Source of the DNA: Astragalus membranaceus | Taxonomy: Eukaryota > Streptophyta > Magnoliopsida > Fabales > Fabaceae | Reading direction: 5' to 3' | Length of the DNA stretch: 64,000 bases | Assembly: GCA_039519185.1 (NCBI GenBank) | Contig: CM076851.1 | Span: 51,380,751 to 51,444,750, forward strand | Shown: positions 50,601 through 61,709 of the stretch, piece after piece | Numbering within the stretch: position 1 is the first letter of the stretch | Layout: the number at the start of each line of letters is the position of its first letter | Made by a program: the position numbers and the translations under genes | Notes under the pieces: model-generated | Told to the model about the DNA's origin: nothing | The model's input: only the letters and a program-made list of their open reading frames with translations | Databases searched by the model: none

Positions 50601-50767
50601 ATCTCTGCAGTCCCAAATCCGACTCCACGACAGCGCCGGCTTTGACGGTGACGCGGCGGTTAGTAGCAGGTACTGTCTGAGACATCTTGCATAATTGTTT
50701 GCCTAATGTGCAATAAGTTAATCACACTCACTTAGCCATTTGTCTTGTATTTACAATGTAATGGCAG

Positions 50768-50862
50768 GTTTTGATTTATTCTCCTGCTAGAACTGCTACT
50801 CAACAAGGATCTGGAAAGGTTGGAAGATGGAAGATCAACTTCTTATTCATGGAAGTGAAACT
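50768..50862 (+). pseudogene. NDUFS4: Captured NDUFS4 (complex I 18-kDa subunit) fragment
   Basis: After ATGGCAG the frame reads [20 protein letters not shown], then WKINF, and diverges. This is the highly conserved ETC_C1_NDUFS4 core of a mitochondrial complex I accessory subunit. The sequence at 50608-50671, ending at a GTACTG donor (TRRLVAG), could be the preceding exon of the same gene; this is uncertain. Confidence 0.85.
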
Positions 50863-51355
50863 TATGCTATCTTTGACTTCCTGCACTTGTGTAAATTTTT
50901 TTAGGTTTTAATCTTAAAATTATTTCACTTCTGTTATGATTCTGGGCATCTGTAAATTGTTTTTGTAGTTACTAGAAACTTCAGTATAATATCCCGAGTT
51001 TACACTTCATTTACTGATCATATTGTTGAATATGTAATCAACTACCGTGTTTTTGTTGAATATGGAATCAAGAGGCTTACTTCCACAATTGTAGTTCTTC
51101 TCTCTCTGATCTATTTGTATTTTTGTTTTCATGGTTTGGTGCCCATTGTCTTTGGCTGGGCAACACAACTAGAACTTGTTCTGATTTGTTTGACTCTTTT
51201 TAATTTGATACTAAGCCATTGTATGAGGCACATGATGTAGGTAAAATTTATAACCATGAATATCAGTATGTAATAAAAATGTAATAAAAATTATTTGTGG
51301 AGCTTGAATGGATGACTGTTGGGATTTAGTTTTTTTTTTACAGTAAATTAATTTT

Positions 51356-51580
51356 TCCGACGGATTTTCAACGGAATTTGCGAGGGATATTTCCGAGGGA
51401 TTTGCGAGGGATATTTTCGAGGGATTTCCGAGGGATTTCCGACGGAAACGTTTCCGAGGGAAAATTCCCTCGAAAATCGTTTGCGAGGACCGTTTTTCCA
51501 ATGGAATTTTCTCCGTCGAAAACGTGAATTACCGACCGATTTTCCTGCTTTTCCAAGGGATTTTTCCCTCGGAAATCACC
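51356..51580. repeat. CACTA right subterminal repeats
   Basis: A dense array of TTTCCGAGGG, TTTGCGAGGG and TTTCCGACGG words, about a dozen, partly inverted. It is denser than the left array. Confidence 0.85.
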
Positions 51581-51583
51581 GAA

Positions 51584-51595
51584 ATTCTTGTAGTG
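51584..51595 (-). repeat. CACTA right terminal inverted repeat
   Basis: ATTCTTGTAGTG, the exact inverse of the left terminus, followed by the duplicated AAC. Confidence 0.93.
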
Positions 51596-51658
51596 AACAA
51601 CCAGATGAAACCAATGAATTGAAAATCAAACTATTTACGAAACTTTGTTGAAAACTTA

Positions 51659-52047
51659 GGGCTCGTTTAGGGATTTGGAGGGGGGAGGGGAGGGGAAGGG
51701 AGGTTTTGGGGGGAGTGGAGTAGAGAGAAAGATATAGAAAATTTTAACCTTAATTAAGAGAGTAATTTTGTAGACAATGATAAGAGAATGCTTATGATTA
51801 ATATATTTTTAATGTTAAGAATATTATAAAAGGATAAAAATGATTTTAAAAATTTGCTTAAGCCTTCCCGAACCCTTCAAAACCCTCCTCCAATAAATAT
51901 TTTGAGTACCTCCAAATTAGGGGAATTTGGTTTTATGATAAAAATAAACTCTCAATTGAAGTTCATTGTATATCCTTCCTCCCATTTGTCTTTCGTCTTT
52001 CCTTTTTTTCAAGCCCTCCCCTCTCCTCCAAACTCCTTTGCAAGCCC
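51659..52047. mobile_element. Harbinger-like MITE
   Basis: 389 bp with imperfect terminal inverted repeats (GGGCTCGTTTAGGGATTTGG versus GGGCTTGCAAAGGAGTTTGG) and the 3-bp duplication TTA on both sides (51656-51658, 52048-52050). No coding. G-rich at one end (51676-51715) and C-rich at the other. Confidence 0.65.
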
Positions 52048-52050
52048 TTA

Positions 52051-52171
52051 AGTATGTATGTATGTATGTATGTATGTATGTATGTATGTATGTATGTATG
52101 TATGTATGTATGTATGTATGTATGTATGTATCTATGTATGAATGTATGTATGTATGTATGTATGTATGTAT
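52051..52171. repeat. (TATG)n microsatellite
   Basis: About 120 bp of TATG repeats with two interruptions (TATC, TGAATG). It directly abuts the MITE end. The reading frames through it are artefacts. Confidence 0.98.
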
Positions 52172-52784
52172 TCCATTTTGTTTCTAAAGCTTTTGCTTGC
52201 ATGCTAATAGATTTTGCATCGTCACAATGGACCTCGTCGTCTTCCTCTTCTCTTCCTCGTCAAGTTTTCGGGTCCATAAGTGATTTTGCATATAATAACT
52301 TTTCTGAACTTAATTTTGGTTCTATTGAATTCCTTATGAAATTTTATTCAAGCTAGAGTCTAATTTCATTCAATTTGGTCACGTATTGCATGAGTTATTC
52401 AAGAAACAAGAAATTGAAGTGTTCTTGAAGACATACATCGTGTTCTTCATTTTTGTGTTTTTAATTTAAAAAAAAAATGCCACGCAATTTAATGAAGTCC
52501 CAGTCAGATGTGCTACATAAGACGTCACGTCAGCAGTTAACAGCCAGCGTGTCGACTGTTAAAGTCGGTGGACGGAAATCTTGAAAAATGCCACTTGACA
52601 CATATTTGAAAGATAAATGACCTAAGTGGGGAAGAAAGGTAAATGACCAAACTGACATTTTAGTCAAAGATAACTGACCAAAGGAGAATTGGGCTGTTTG
52701 ATTTTTGAGATGAAAGGTTTGCAAATATGGCCATTATCTTTGTTTTCAAAGGAGAGAATGATATATGGGTTTATTTGTTGGCAA
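52172..52784. other. Non-coding, old repeat remnant
   Basis: No gene. 52440-52690 (GACGTCACGTCAGCAGTTAA, CCACTTGACACATATTTGAA) resembles ends of old interspersed elements common in plants. No borders could be set. Confidence 0.4.
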
Positions 52785-53005
52785 ATAGTTCTTTTGGTCC
52801 CTAAACGTGCGAGACATTGTCATTATAGTCACCGAATGTATCAAAATTACAAAGGCGCCCCTAAGTGTCTCTTTTGCTTATAATTTAAGGACTAATTTGA
52901 CAAACAAAAAATACCATTGAGACATTTGAAGATGTGTTTACAATTTCGATACATTCATAGACTACCATGACAGCGTCTCACACATTAAAGACCAAAATGA
53001 TTGTT
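52785..53005. mobile_element. Fold-back (MITE-like) element
   Basis: The left arm (52785-52870) is repeated inverted in 52920-53005 with about 75-80% identity: TTTTGGTC, GTGCGAGACATTGTCAT / GTGTGAGACGCTGTCAT, GAATGTATCAAAATT / GAATGTATCGAAATT. Arms of about 85 bp, spacer about 50 bp. No clear duplication, so the family is not assigned. Confidence 0.7.
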
Positions 53006-53819
53006 TACCGGCTTATTTGTGGACTCAGTCTTCTTTCTTGGTTCTCAAAGTAGAAAATGAAAATGGCCATTGTTTATAAGTTTTATTTACTGCTTATGTA
53101 ATTATCAGTAGGATTGCTAAATTCCAATTCGTATTCATTTTTTTGGATTTTTCTTTTTGTGTATGAAATTCTGATGACGACAAGGTTATATTTTTAGGGA
53201 GTCAAGAGCAGCAATCGGCTAGTTTATGTTTTTCTTGTTGGGCAGATTAGAAGCAATCATGTGCTTCCATTTTTGGAATGTTTTACGCTATTTCTAATTT
53301 TTTTATTTCTATTTTTATGTCTTATTTTTATTTTGTATTTATAATTGTGTAAATTTATTTTTGTGGAATGTAATTTACTGAGATGTAACTTTTTTTTTTT
53401 GGGCTTTTGTTATCTTGCAGTTGGACTTATAAATAGCTCTTAACGGACTTAACTGTATTTCGGTCTATTTACTCGTACTTTACTCATTTTATGGCCGTTG
53501 GGCCAACATTGAGCCGAAAGAGATCAAAACTTGTTAATAATCAAAAAATCTTAAAAATAATTGTTTTAACTCGTTTTTTAAAATGAAATAAATTAAAAAC
53601 AAATGGACAAAATTAGGGTACAATAATTGTGATTTAAGCAATAAACATTGATTGATAAGATTCGATTTATTCCTCCTAATGGTTCCAACTTTTTTGAATT
53701 TTGCGTAGTACCCAAACACATTGGTTCTCTATTTTTTTATCGGTTTAACCAACAATTACTTGAGAGCAATTGTTGAGAGCATTTTTGAGAGAAATTTATT
53801 GAGCGATTTAGTTTTTTAG
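53006..53819. other. AT-rich intergenic, no gene seen
   Basis: No coding frame or repeat boundary that I can support. Confidence 0.5.
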
Positions 53820-53990
53820 AAATACAAAATCCATGGGGAGTTTGCAACTTTGACATAAAAGGGATCCATCAAAGATTCCTTCACACCAATTTCACCTAAA
53901 ATTGATACGTAAAAAATAGTCATCTCTTCATAGTTTGTGATCAAAGCAATGGACTCGGATCCATCTAGGACTACAATGTGTAGGATATTT
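53820..53990 (-). pseudogene. F-box gene C-terminal fragment
   Basis: The minus strand reads IVVLDGS...SIALITNYEEM, FYVSILGEIGVKES, closely matching residues 288-330 of the neighbouring F-box gene, then diverges to a stop. The match is also clear at DNA level (53868-53950 versus 54590-54670). It is a truncated duplicate without the F-box. Confidence 0.85.
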
Positions 53991-54372
53991 TTTGATTGGG
54001 TTAAAGAAAGATAGTAGGAGTTTGGTACATGTTGACAATTTCAACAACCATTTACAAACATAAAATGAAACGTGGTTTAAATTATGAAGTTCAAAAAGAG
54101 ATATGTAGGTCGTTATATTATCATGTTTTCCATATGCTATTTCTGTAAGAAATTGGAGGTCATTCAATAATGACAAAATATCATTCTTACACCATCAAAA
54201 TAGAAACCATATCGAGTTGCAAATAGTAAGAGAGTAAACCTTCAAAGTAAAATTTATATGCATGATTCGCATCATTAAATAGTTTCTTAACTTGTCATAA
54301 GAAATTTTATATATAAGGTAAAATCTTAAGAACCACAATAATAAGCCTCTTGGGTAAGAAAAAGAAAAAGAA

Positions 54373-55560
54373 TTAGTTATTTATTCCTCCAATAGGAAGA
54401 AGGCTTTCCTTATAAATTATTATTTGACAACAAAATGTCTCTCCCTTGACACCAAGTTCTTGAATCATCTGGGTGCTTAAATCAAACCATGCCAATTCTC
54501 CATCTTTTTTAATGAAGAATATATCTCCCTTCTTCCCAACTCCGATGGGATGCTCAACATAAGGTAAAGGCCCAACAGTAAAGAGCATAGTCCAAGATTC
54601 CTTCACACCAATTTCACTCAAAATTGATATGTGAAAAGTAGTCGTCTCTTCATAGTTTGTTATCAAGGCAATTGACCCATTTAACACCACCAAGCTTCTC
54701 TGCACAAATCCCAAATCAGAAGTATCTTCCATGCATGAGACCATGGGTGTAGTAAAGAATACCTCATTGCTCAAGTCAAACGACACCAAGTATACTTCCT
54801 TACTACGTATTTCTCTTTCACCCAACCAATGACACATTCCATCAATGTAGACCCGGGCACCTCCAACACTTTTGCAAGGAGCCATAGGCATATCAATCAC
54901 AAGTATCTTCCAAGAGTTACTTCTTAGACTATATATCTCCCATAAGGGGCGTAAGGGTTCATAGGAAGTTGGGTTTAGGGATATTACATGTCGAATAACC
55001 TTATAATCATCTCTAACATGGTCATAACCAAATCCATGAAGATTAACCCCATAGATCTGATAAGGCGCAGACTCATTAGGACTGGGAGGAATGATCTTGG
55101 ATTCCCTAGTAGCTGGATTCCACAATACAACTATTCTCTCATTGTAATATAAACTAGAGAGACAGAGAGTACCATTGATGCTACTAGAACCCAAAATAAT
55201 AACATCTTGGTCAAGATCTTGACATGGAATTGAAAAATCTAATTTGACTCTACTTTGAAACCTTTCACCAGAAAGCAAATACAATGTGGAATGCGACTTG
55301 TTGAAATTTTCTACAGTATGTTGTAGGATGATGGATGTATCATCGTAATAAGAATTGTTTTTAGATATGAAGTTATTACGATATACACTCATAAAATGAG
55401 GGTTTTGAAATAAGACAGCCCATGATTTGCATACACATCCAAATCGTTTCAAAGACTTTAGAGGCAATTTTGAGAGAAAGGAGAACATAAGATCATCAGG
55501 TATTTTGCTACTAACCTTTTCAATCATCGCAGCCACACTTTTCCCCTTCTCCGACGACAT
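54373..55560 (-). CDS. F-box protein with FBA-type interaction domain
   Basis: An intact single-exon gene of 395 codons. The F-box is at about residues 18-60 (IPDDLMFSFLSKLPLKSLKR, FGCVCKSW, NPHFMSVY); it binds SKP1 in SCF ubiquitin ligases. Residues about 115-340 form the F-box-associated interaction domain (LWNPATRESKIIPPSP, HGFGYDHVRDDYKVI, WEIYSLRSNSWK, GMCHWLG, VYLVSFDLSNEVF), which selects the substrate. Length and layout are typical of the large, fast-evolving FBA families in legumes. The start MSSEKGKSV lies 18 residues before the F-box, as usual. A truncated copy sits 400 bp downstream and a tandemly duplicated segment lies just upstream. The target is unknown. Confidence 0.92.
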   Translation of the reverse strand: MSSEKGKSVAAMIEKVSSKIPDDLMFSFLSKLPLKSLKRFGCVCKSWAVLFQNPHFMSVYRNNFISKNNSYYDDTSIILQHTVENFNKSHSTLYLLSGERFQSRVKLDFSIPCQDLDQDVIILGSSSINGTLCLSSLYYNERIVVLWNPATRESKIIPPSPNESAPYQIYGVNLHGFGYDHVRDDYKVIRHVISLNPTSYEPLRPLWEIYSLRSNSWKILVIDMPMAPCKSVGGARVYIDGMCHWLGEREIRSKEVYLVSFDLSNEVFFTTPMVSCMEDTSDLGFVQRSLVVLNGSIALITNYEETTTFHISILSEIGVKESWTMLFTVGPLPYVEHPIGVGKKGDIFFIKKDGELAWFDLSTQMIQELGVKGETFCCQIIIYKESLLPIGGINN

Positions 55561-55626
55561 GCTTCACTTCTAATTGCAACTAACTATGAGGAGAGCGAGA
55601 CCTAGGGAGTAAAGGAAAGCAAATAA

Positions 55627-56300
55627 GACTCTGTTTTGGATCATAAAAGATTGAGAAGTAATTATAGAAGATTTTTCGTCAAAAAAATTAATAGCATAAA
55701 ATATTTTTATATCTTTTTGGTGTTTTTATTTAAAGATTTCTTCAATAACGTGGCAACCTATGTCACTTCTCACAAGCGACGGAGCTACGTGTAACATTGC
55801 ATGGCTGCCAGAACTTTTGAAGACTTTTTGTATACCACATTCCACTAACGTCAGTCAAGGCGTAAAATGTGTGTTAAAGTATTCTCTTTCCTAATATTTA
55901 CTTCTAATGTCAAAGCATTTTGTTTTATATGACTCTATTTTGAATCATAAAAGATTGAGAAATAATTATAGAAGATTTTTTGTCAAAAAAGTTAATAGCA
56001 TAAAATATTTTTATATATTTTTGGTATTTTGATTTAAAGATTTCTTCAATAACGTGGCAACCTATGTCACATTTCACAAGCGACGGAGCTACGTGTAGCC
56101 TTGCATGGCTGATAGAAATTTTGAAGACTTTTTGTATACCACATTCCACTAACGTCTATCAAGGCATAAAATGCGCGTTAAAGTATTCTCTTTCCTAATA
56201 TTTACTTCTAAAGTCAAAGCATTTTGTTTTATATGACTCTGTTTTGGATCATTAAAGATATATTGAGAAGTAATTATAGAAGATTTTTTGTTAAAACTAT
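55627..56300. repeat. 304-bp tandem duplication upstream of the F-box gene
   Basis: GACTCT(G/A)TTTTG(G/A)ATCAT starts units at 55627, 55931 and 56235 (period 304). The first two units are about 93% alike; the third is cut after about 70 bp. The unit contains CTTCAATAACGTGGCAACCT and CAAGCGACGGAGCTACGTGT. It begins about 65 bp before the F-box start codon, so it covers its promoter region. Confidence 0.9.
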
Positions 56301-56505
56301 AAGGAAGATGAGCAGGCTAGAACTAAGAGAAATGACAAGTCTTGCTCCCAATAATTTTGATGATAACAAATATGGTGAAGTAAGTGAAGCTCATAAACAA
56401 AGAATGGGCGAAATAGAAAAAACAAAGGTTCTTTTTTTACCCCCGCGATTTCACCTTATACCCCCACAATTTTTTTTATTCCCATAATGCCCCTCAATAA
56501 AATGA

Positions 56506-56860
56506 ACTAACGATTTATCTAACTGAAAGGTAAATCCGTTTCTTGAAAAAATACATAACGGATTTATCTTTTAGTTAGATAAATCCGTTGGTCGGAAAAA
56601 ATGCGTAACGGTACTAATGTGTGAAATAATTCCGTTGTTTTAATATAACACAACGGAAGTAACTTTAAGTAACTTAATTCCGTCTTCTTAAGATTGTAAC
56701 AACGGAATTACGTAGTTAATAGATAATTCCGTTTTGATAATTTCCAAAACGGAATTACCTATTCATCATAGATAATTTCGTTTTGTAAATTTGTAAAAAC
56801 AGATTTATCAATTAGTAAGATAATTCCGTTTTCTAAAATAATAAATAAATTAAATTCAGA
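56506..56860. repeat. Palindromic ACGGATTTA-type array, MULE left side
   Basis: About eight copies, in both orientations, of a 9-10 bp word (ACGGATTTAT, ATAAATCCGTT, ACGGAATTAC, TAATTCCGTT) that can form nested hairpins. Confidence 0.8.
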
Positions 56861-56933
56861 TTCTAAAATATAAGATCTAAAAATATAAGGAATATTAAAT
56901 ACAAAAAGCAAGTGACAAAATATTAGTGAAACA

Positions 56934-58855
56934 TCAATCAGATTCAGAATCAGTTGTTAAGTCTACAATCTTTGGTGATTGATATGGTGGTTTTGGGATC
57001 AGAGCTAAAGACACTCATAGTTGGAAACGCCCTATATAAGGATCCAACCATGACATAGCTTCATCAGATGAAAAGCGCTCCCATTGAAGATCAATTGGAG
57101 GCAACAGACACTCAGGCAAAAGCGCAACATGCACCCAGTGGAATAGAAGTACCTGAGACATGATAAACACCAAGTTGACAAGCACAAGGCAACCCATGTG
57201 TCGTTCTAATCATGCACCCACAACGAGCTTTGTCATACCCCACACCTGAGGTGGTTTTCTCATACTCTTTAGCAATATGTTTTAGGGCATTTAAAGATAC
57301 CAGACCTCGTAACTTTTTGTAGAATGGAGTATTATGAGCCACTTCAATACGGTTGATACTTTTTTTGGAAAGAGCCACTTCAAAATGAATTTTAAGCATA
57401 CCATTCATCGATTCCCAACACCTACACAAGTCTCCTCCAGAATTCACCAACGCCTTCTTCAAAGCTCGGTGGCCAACTCAACCCTAAAATAAAAACATAA
57501 TTAAACTGATAACTAAACAATGTAAACGTCAAACAAAATTAAGCATACCCGTTGGTGGTTGTATTCCCCAAGTGTTCCACCTGGTTAGTCCATGCCAAAA
57601 TAAATCTGTGCTTTTGAGGATTCAACCATGTGTCATGCAAGTACTTCATAAGAAATGGCAAATCGACACATGACTCCTCCAATATCTTCAACCTTTGTGA
57701 GTACTCAACCTCGTCAAGTGAATCAATAAGACTGTGCCAAAGAGCGATCACTGACTCTTATCTATACACATGCACATACTCTTTAATCTTTTCTTTGACA
57801 TTCTTAGTTATGTGCCATACACGAAGTAAATTTATAGAGAACGGAAATACTTCATGAATGCCACTCATAAGACCAAGATCTCTGTCAGTCAAGAACAACT
57901 CAGGTGATAGGCTGTGTATATCGAACAAATCTTTCAACATCTGTAATGCCCATGTAAAATGAGACTCACACTCATGTGCCAAATATGCAAATGCAACCGA
58001 TCGAGAAGGTTATCTCGGTTGAATGACACCCACAATCTCCAACAGAGGTATTTTGTATTTGTTGGTCTTGTAAGTGCTGTCTAGAATAAGAACCTTCGGA
58101 AAAAATCTGAATAATTTGATAGAAGTGAGATGTGCCCACATGATGTCATTGACCACATCTGTGCCGTCAACTTTTCTGCTCCAACATAAATACTTCTCAG
58201 ATTCTATCAATCTCATCAGCTCCTGGATATCAATTTTAGGACCCTTCAAGGAAGACCTGTAGATGTAACGCTGCCTATATAGTTGGGGCATAGAAGTCAC
58301 ATTACCCACAAATTTCATCTTCAAAGCATTCATACAATCTTTTGGGGCAACCCTCATTGCAGTGTGTTCATCGACCAAAGCCTTCTCCTCCTCCGTTAAC
58401 CGCCCAAACAATGCGGAGCCGGTTAAGGTTGTAGCTCATGTGTGTGGAGTCCACACCTAGCCCTCAAACGCCAACCCTGTCACGAACCGTATTTGTAGCT
58501 CTCAACTTAAACGGACAATTACGCTACTTTGACCCGATGACTCTAGAATTATTGCTGAAATTCCCATGCTTCTCGCAGCCAAATATAATTTTATCTCTCG
58601 TTCCGGTTTTACCTACAGCTTTGTCAGATCTAAGAATGATAACGACAACTCTGATGCCTTTCCCAACGTCTTTGACCCAACGTACAATATCATCACATGT
58701 TGGAAATAGCTACAAAATAGACAATTGTTAGTTAGTTAATTAATTAATAATCTACATACATTTTTTAAAAAATAATTAATTAAATATACCGCATCCGTCA
58801 TTAATGGCCCTGATGTATCTATCGAGAACGGAACCAACGGTGACTCCTTATCCAT
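56934..58855 (-). pseudogene. MULE transposase, several stops and frameshifts
   Basis: The start MDKESPLVPFSIDTSGPLMT (58855) is followed by a GTATAT donor, and a second exon begins near 58709 (LFPTCDDIVRWVKDVGKGIR) with a stop within ...RVIGSK/RNCPFKLRA. Next come the DNA-binding end, LILDSTYKTNKYKIPLLEIV (first catalytic Asp), ELFLTDRDLGLMSGI (second Asp), and a likely small intron near 57486-57546 with a 1-base frame change. Then ALVNSGGDLCRCWES and the SWIM zinc finger CGCMIRTTHGLPCAC. It ends DLTTDSESD at 56934. Further stops are at 58010-58012 and 57758-57760. FAR1/FHY3-like proteins share this architecture, but the TIRs and decay favour a transposon. Confidence 0.87.
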
Positions 58856-58914
58856 ATCTGTTTCAATTTAACATTTTTTAAAAAAATTAAGTAAATATAA
58901 TAAAAATATATAAT

Positions 58915-59270
58915 GTGTAACGGATTTATTTATTAGATACATAAATCCGTTGTTGTTGTTTTCAAAACGAATTTATGTATATAATAGGTACATCTGTTTA
59001 ACAAAATAGACAATAACGGATTTAAGTTTTTGAACATAAATCCGTTTTCACGTTTTTTGTGTAACAAATTTATGTTTTTTTGTACGTATTTCCGTTTCGT
59101 AAAAAACTGAAAAACGGTTTTTTATTCAAAAACTGAAATCCGTTTGGTTTTAAAAATAAATACAACAGAAGTATGTTTTTTTTATACTTCAGTGCGTTAA
59201 AAAAAGTCAACAACGGATTTAAGTTTTCAACTCATAAATCCGTTAAATTTCGCATTAAATACTAATTGGA
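58915..59270. repeat. Palindromic ACGGATTTA-type array, MULE right side
   Basis: The same word family as 56506-56860, about ten copies, alternating orientation. Confidence 0.8.
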
Positions 59271-59817
59271 TTTACCTGGCTGGTAGGTAAATCCAACGGC
59301 CAAAAAAGTGGGTCCCAAACAAAGAATTTGGATCACAAGCTGAAACGTGTAATAAATGCCAAGGGTATTTTCGAAATAACGAAAGTTGTGGGAGTATAGA
59401 GAGACATGGCGGGGGTACAAAAAAAACCCCAAAAACAAAGGGGGGGAGGAACTTATATGGAGCCAAGAATCGTATATTCAGATTCTGCTTCCCAACCAAG
59501 CCCAAAGAGAAAACCCACTAGCTAGAATAGCAGTCAAGCCGGCACATGTTCAACCCTCTCAACCTAAACTTACAACACAACTCAAACATTCTATCGGGAC
59601 TGCGGGGCTCAAAATCTCAAATTCCTTCGTTTACTATTTTTTTATTAATTTTTTGAATATTTCATAATCTCCAAAAATCTTTAAAAAATTGCATAACCTT
59701 TTTATTAGATTTTTAGTGGCGTTTTTATAATTTTTATAATAGTTTTGATTCTTTATCAAATTTTTAGGGTGTTTTTATAACATTTTTTTAATTTTTAGTT
59801 GTTTTTTTAACAATTCA

Positions 59818-59945
59818 AAAATAATTACGGATTTATCTATTTAATAGATAAATCGATAATGTAAAAATACACTAGTCCGTAGTGTATTTTTAAACTACAG
59901 ATTTATCTATTTATTAGATAAATTCGTTATGTAAAAATATACTAC
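59818..59945. repeat. Outlying palindromic array beyond the MULE end
   Basis: TTACGGATTTATCTATTTAA and its inverse, plus TACACTAGTCCGTAGTGTAT, form hairpins of the same word family, although they lie about 390 bp outside the inferred MULE right end. Confidence 0.7.
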
Positions 59946-60072
59946 CAAGGATGCGTTCAAACAATTCAAGGCAAAAATCATAAGCAAGCTGGACCAAGCC
60001 AATGAAAGATCCATCCATGTCCTGCATGAGTTTAAAACCCAGCAAAATTTAAGTTTAGACTTTTGTTTGAAC
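59941..60072 (+). other. Short coding-like remnant
   Basis: 43 open codons read TTKDAFKQFKAKIISKLDQA and on to HVLHEFKTQQNLSLDFCLN, a helical, charged peptide without a start. It looks like an old protein fragment. Family not recognised. Confidence 0.3.
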
Positions 60073-60743
60073 TGATACTTGAGATATTGACAAAGAAACC
60101 TTAGGAAGCCCTAGATTTCCTTTTTTCCTTCTGTTATACTCCATTTTTCGTTGTTTGAATTACCAATACTTATATTGCATACGTTAAACAAAGAGCATTT
60201 GTCCTGAAAGAAGACTGCATTTGTGGACATAAGCATATGTCTGAAGTGAAGCGTCTGATTGTTTACTCAAGATTCTGTTATGACATTAATGGCATTTATT
60301 AATGCATTATCAAAGGAAGCACAATTAATGGCATAAAGATTCTCCTATGTTTTAGGAAATAAAGTCTCAGAGGAGAAAGCGTCAAAACTTCTAAACGATA
60401 CCCTCCTATAGTCCTTTTCAAAAATAAATATCCGTAGAATAGTATCGTGTCTGAACTGAAATAGACACTGTTGTGGTACAAAAAAAGAAGAAATCCCAAT
60501 TTTACGGAGCACACATCGCGTTTATTACAAATGTTCTTTAAAGGAATCTTGCTAGCTCACTCAATGGATATAATCCTTTGTGCTACTATATCTCAAGGGT
60601 AACCTCATCACTCTCATCTATAAAAGGAGAAGCTTAATATCTTCTCTGTGTGAGAATACAAGAGCATGATGTGAGAGAAAAATAGAGTAAATTTAGAAAG
60701 AAGAAAAACTTAAAGAAAACTATGAGAGAATAAGAGATAGAAG

Positions 60744-61522
60744 CAAGGTAATCAAAACCGGACCGGACATTGAACCGGAAGAGGTAGCGGTTCAGGGGTT
60801 TTTGGGTTCAATCGGTTCAACCGGGGGTTCAACCGGAATTAATTAAATATATTATTTAATATTTTTATTACAATATATAAATGATAAAAAACCATATTAC
60901 CCAAAATTTCACACCACAAACAATTAAATTATGCTTAACTTAAGCTCAACAATATAATATCCAAATCATTAGTTAAAGTTACACATAAAATTGGTAGGTA
61001 TAAAAAAACTCAAAGTTTGACATGTTTAAAATATAAATATTTTAATGCATTATTTAGAAAGAAAAAAAATAAGTCCCACATCGGATGGCAAATAAGAAAA
61101 TTGCAAATAGTGAAGCTAATGTTGTTGAAAGGTGAATATCTAGTCCCACATCGGATGGCAAATAAGAAGAATGAGCTGTGTTTCTCTATAAATATAGAGC
61201 TAGAGTGTGCAGAGCAAAATATAAGTGAGATTCTTGGCTTTCATAATATATAAAATATATAAATAGAGCCCTGAAACTCATTTTGTTTTACAAAAAATAG
61301 TTTAAATTTTTTTATTTCAATTAAAAAAAAATCATTTCTCACAACCGCTTGTAACCGCCGAACCGCCGGCTCTGGCCGGTTTTACCGGTTCTTGAGCGGT
61401 TTTTCGGTTTTTCACCCGGTTCTTTGGCCATCCAGTTTTGGGGTCTAACTGGACCGGACAGGGGTCCGGTTCTCGGTTCAACCGGTCGAACCGGCCGGTT
61501 CGGTCCGGTTTTGATTACCTTG
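60744..61522. mobile_element. Non-autonomous hAT-type element
   Basis: 779 bp with perfect termini CAAGGTAATCAAAACCGGAC at both ends (inverted) and the 8-bp duplication GATAGAAG (60736-60743, 61523-61530), the size typical of hAT. Subterminal parts are rich in CCGGTT / AACCGG words in both orientations. There is no transposase. Confidence 0.9.
61143..61194 (+). promoter_or_regulatory. snRNA-type promoter motifs (USE plus TATA) inside the hAT element
   Basis: GTCCCACATCG (61143-61153) matches the plant upstream sequence element of snRNA genes. TATAAATA starts at 61187, a gap of 33 bp, the spacing used by RNA polymerase II snRNA genes. A second USE copy lies 70 bp upstream (61073-61083) without a TATA. 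No known snRNA follows. Confidence 0.6.
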
Positions 61523-61709
61523 GATAGAAGAATACTCACCAAGTGTCTAGAGAAGATATTTCCAAACATTCATATTTTGGTACACTAAAGAAGAAGATTG
61601 AGTATACTAGAGTATAAAATTAAAGAAGATCGTATCAAAAATATTTTGTATGCATCTCAAAGAGAAGGAAATTCAAAATGAATGTTTAGAAAATAGCTAC
61701 TATGTGCTG

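Larger units (their letters stand above)
56429..59432 (-). mobile_element. Mutator-like element (MULE), decayed
   Basis: Imperfect terminal repeats (TTCTTTTTTTACCCCCGCG left; inverse of the right end TTGGGGTTTTTTTTGTACCC CCGCC) with the 9-bp duplication AAACAAAGG (56420-56428, 59433-59441). It encloses a degenerate MULE transposase. Both flanks of the gene hold arrays of ACGGATTTA / TAAATCCGTT words. A 9-bp duplication and the transposase type fit Mutator. Confidence 0.8.

Noticed and set aside
52054..52356. MYVCMYVC-type protein
   Set aside because: Translation of the TATG microsatellite.
56311..56430. + strand frame MSRLELREMTSLAPNNFDDN
   Set aside because: About 38 codons plus low complexity between a tandem repeat and a MULE end; no recognised family.
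56934..58855. Domesticated FAR1/FHY3-type transcription factor
   Set aside because: Multiple stops and a frame change, plus MULE-type termini and a 9-bp duplication, favour a dead transposon.
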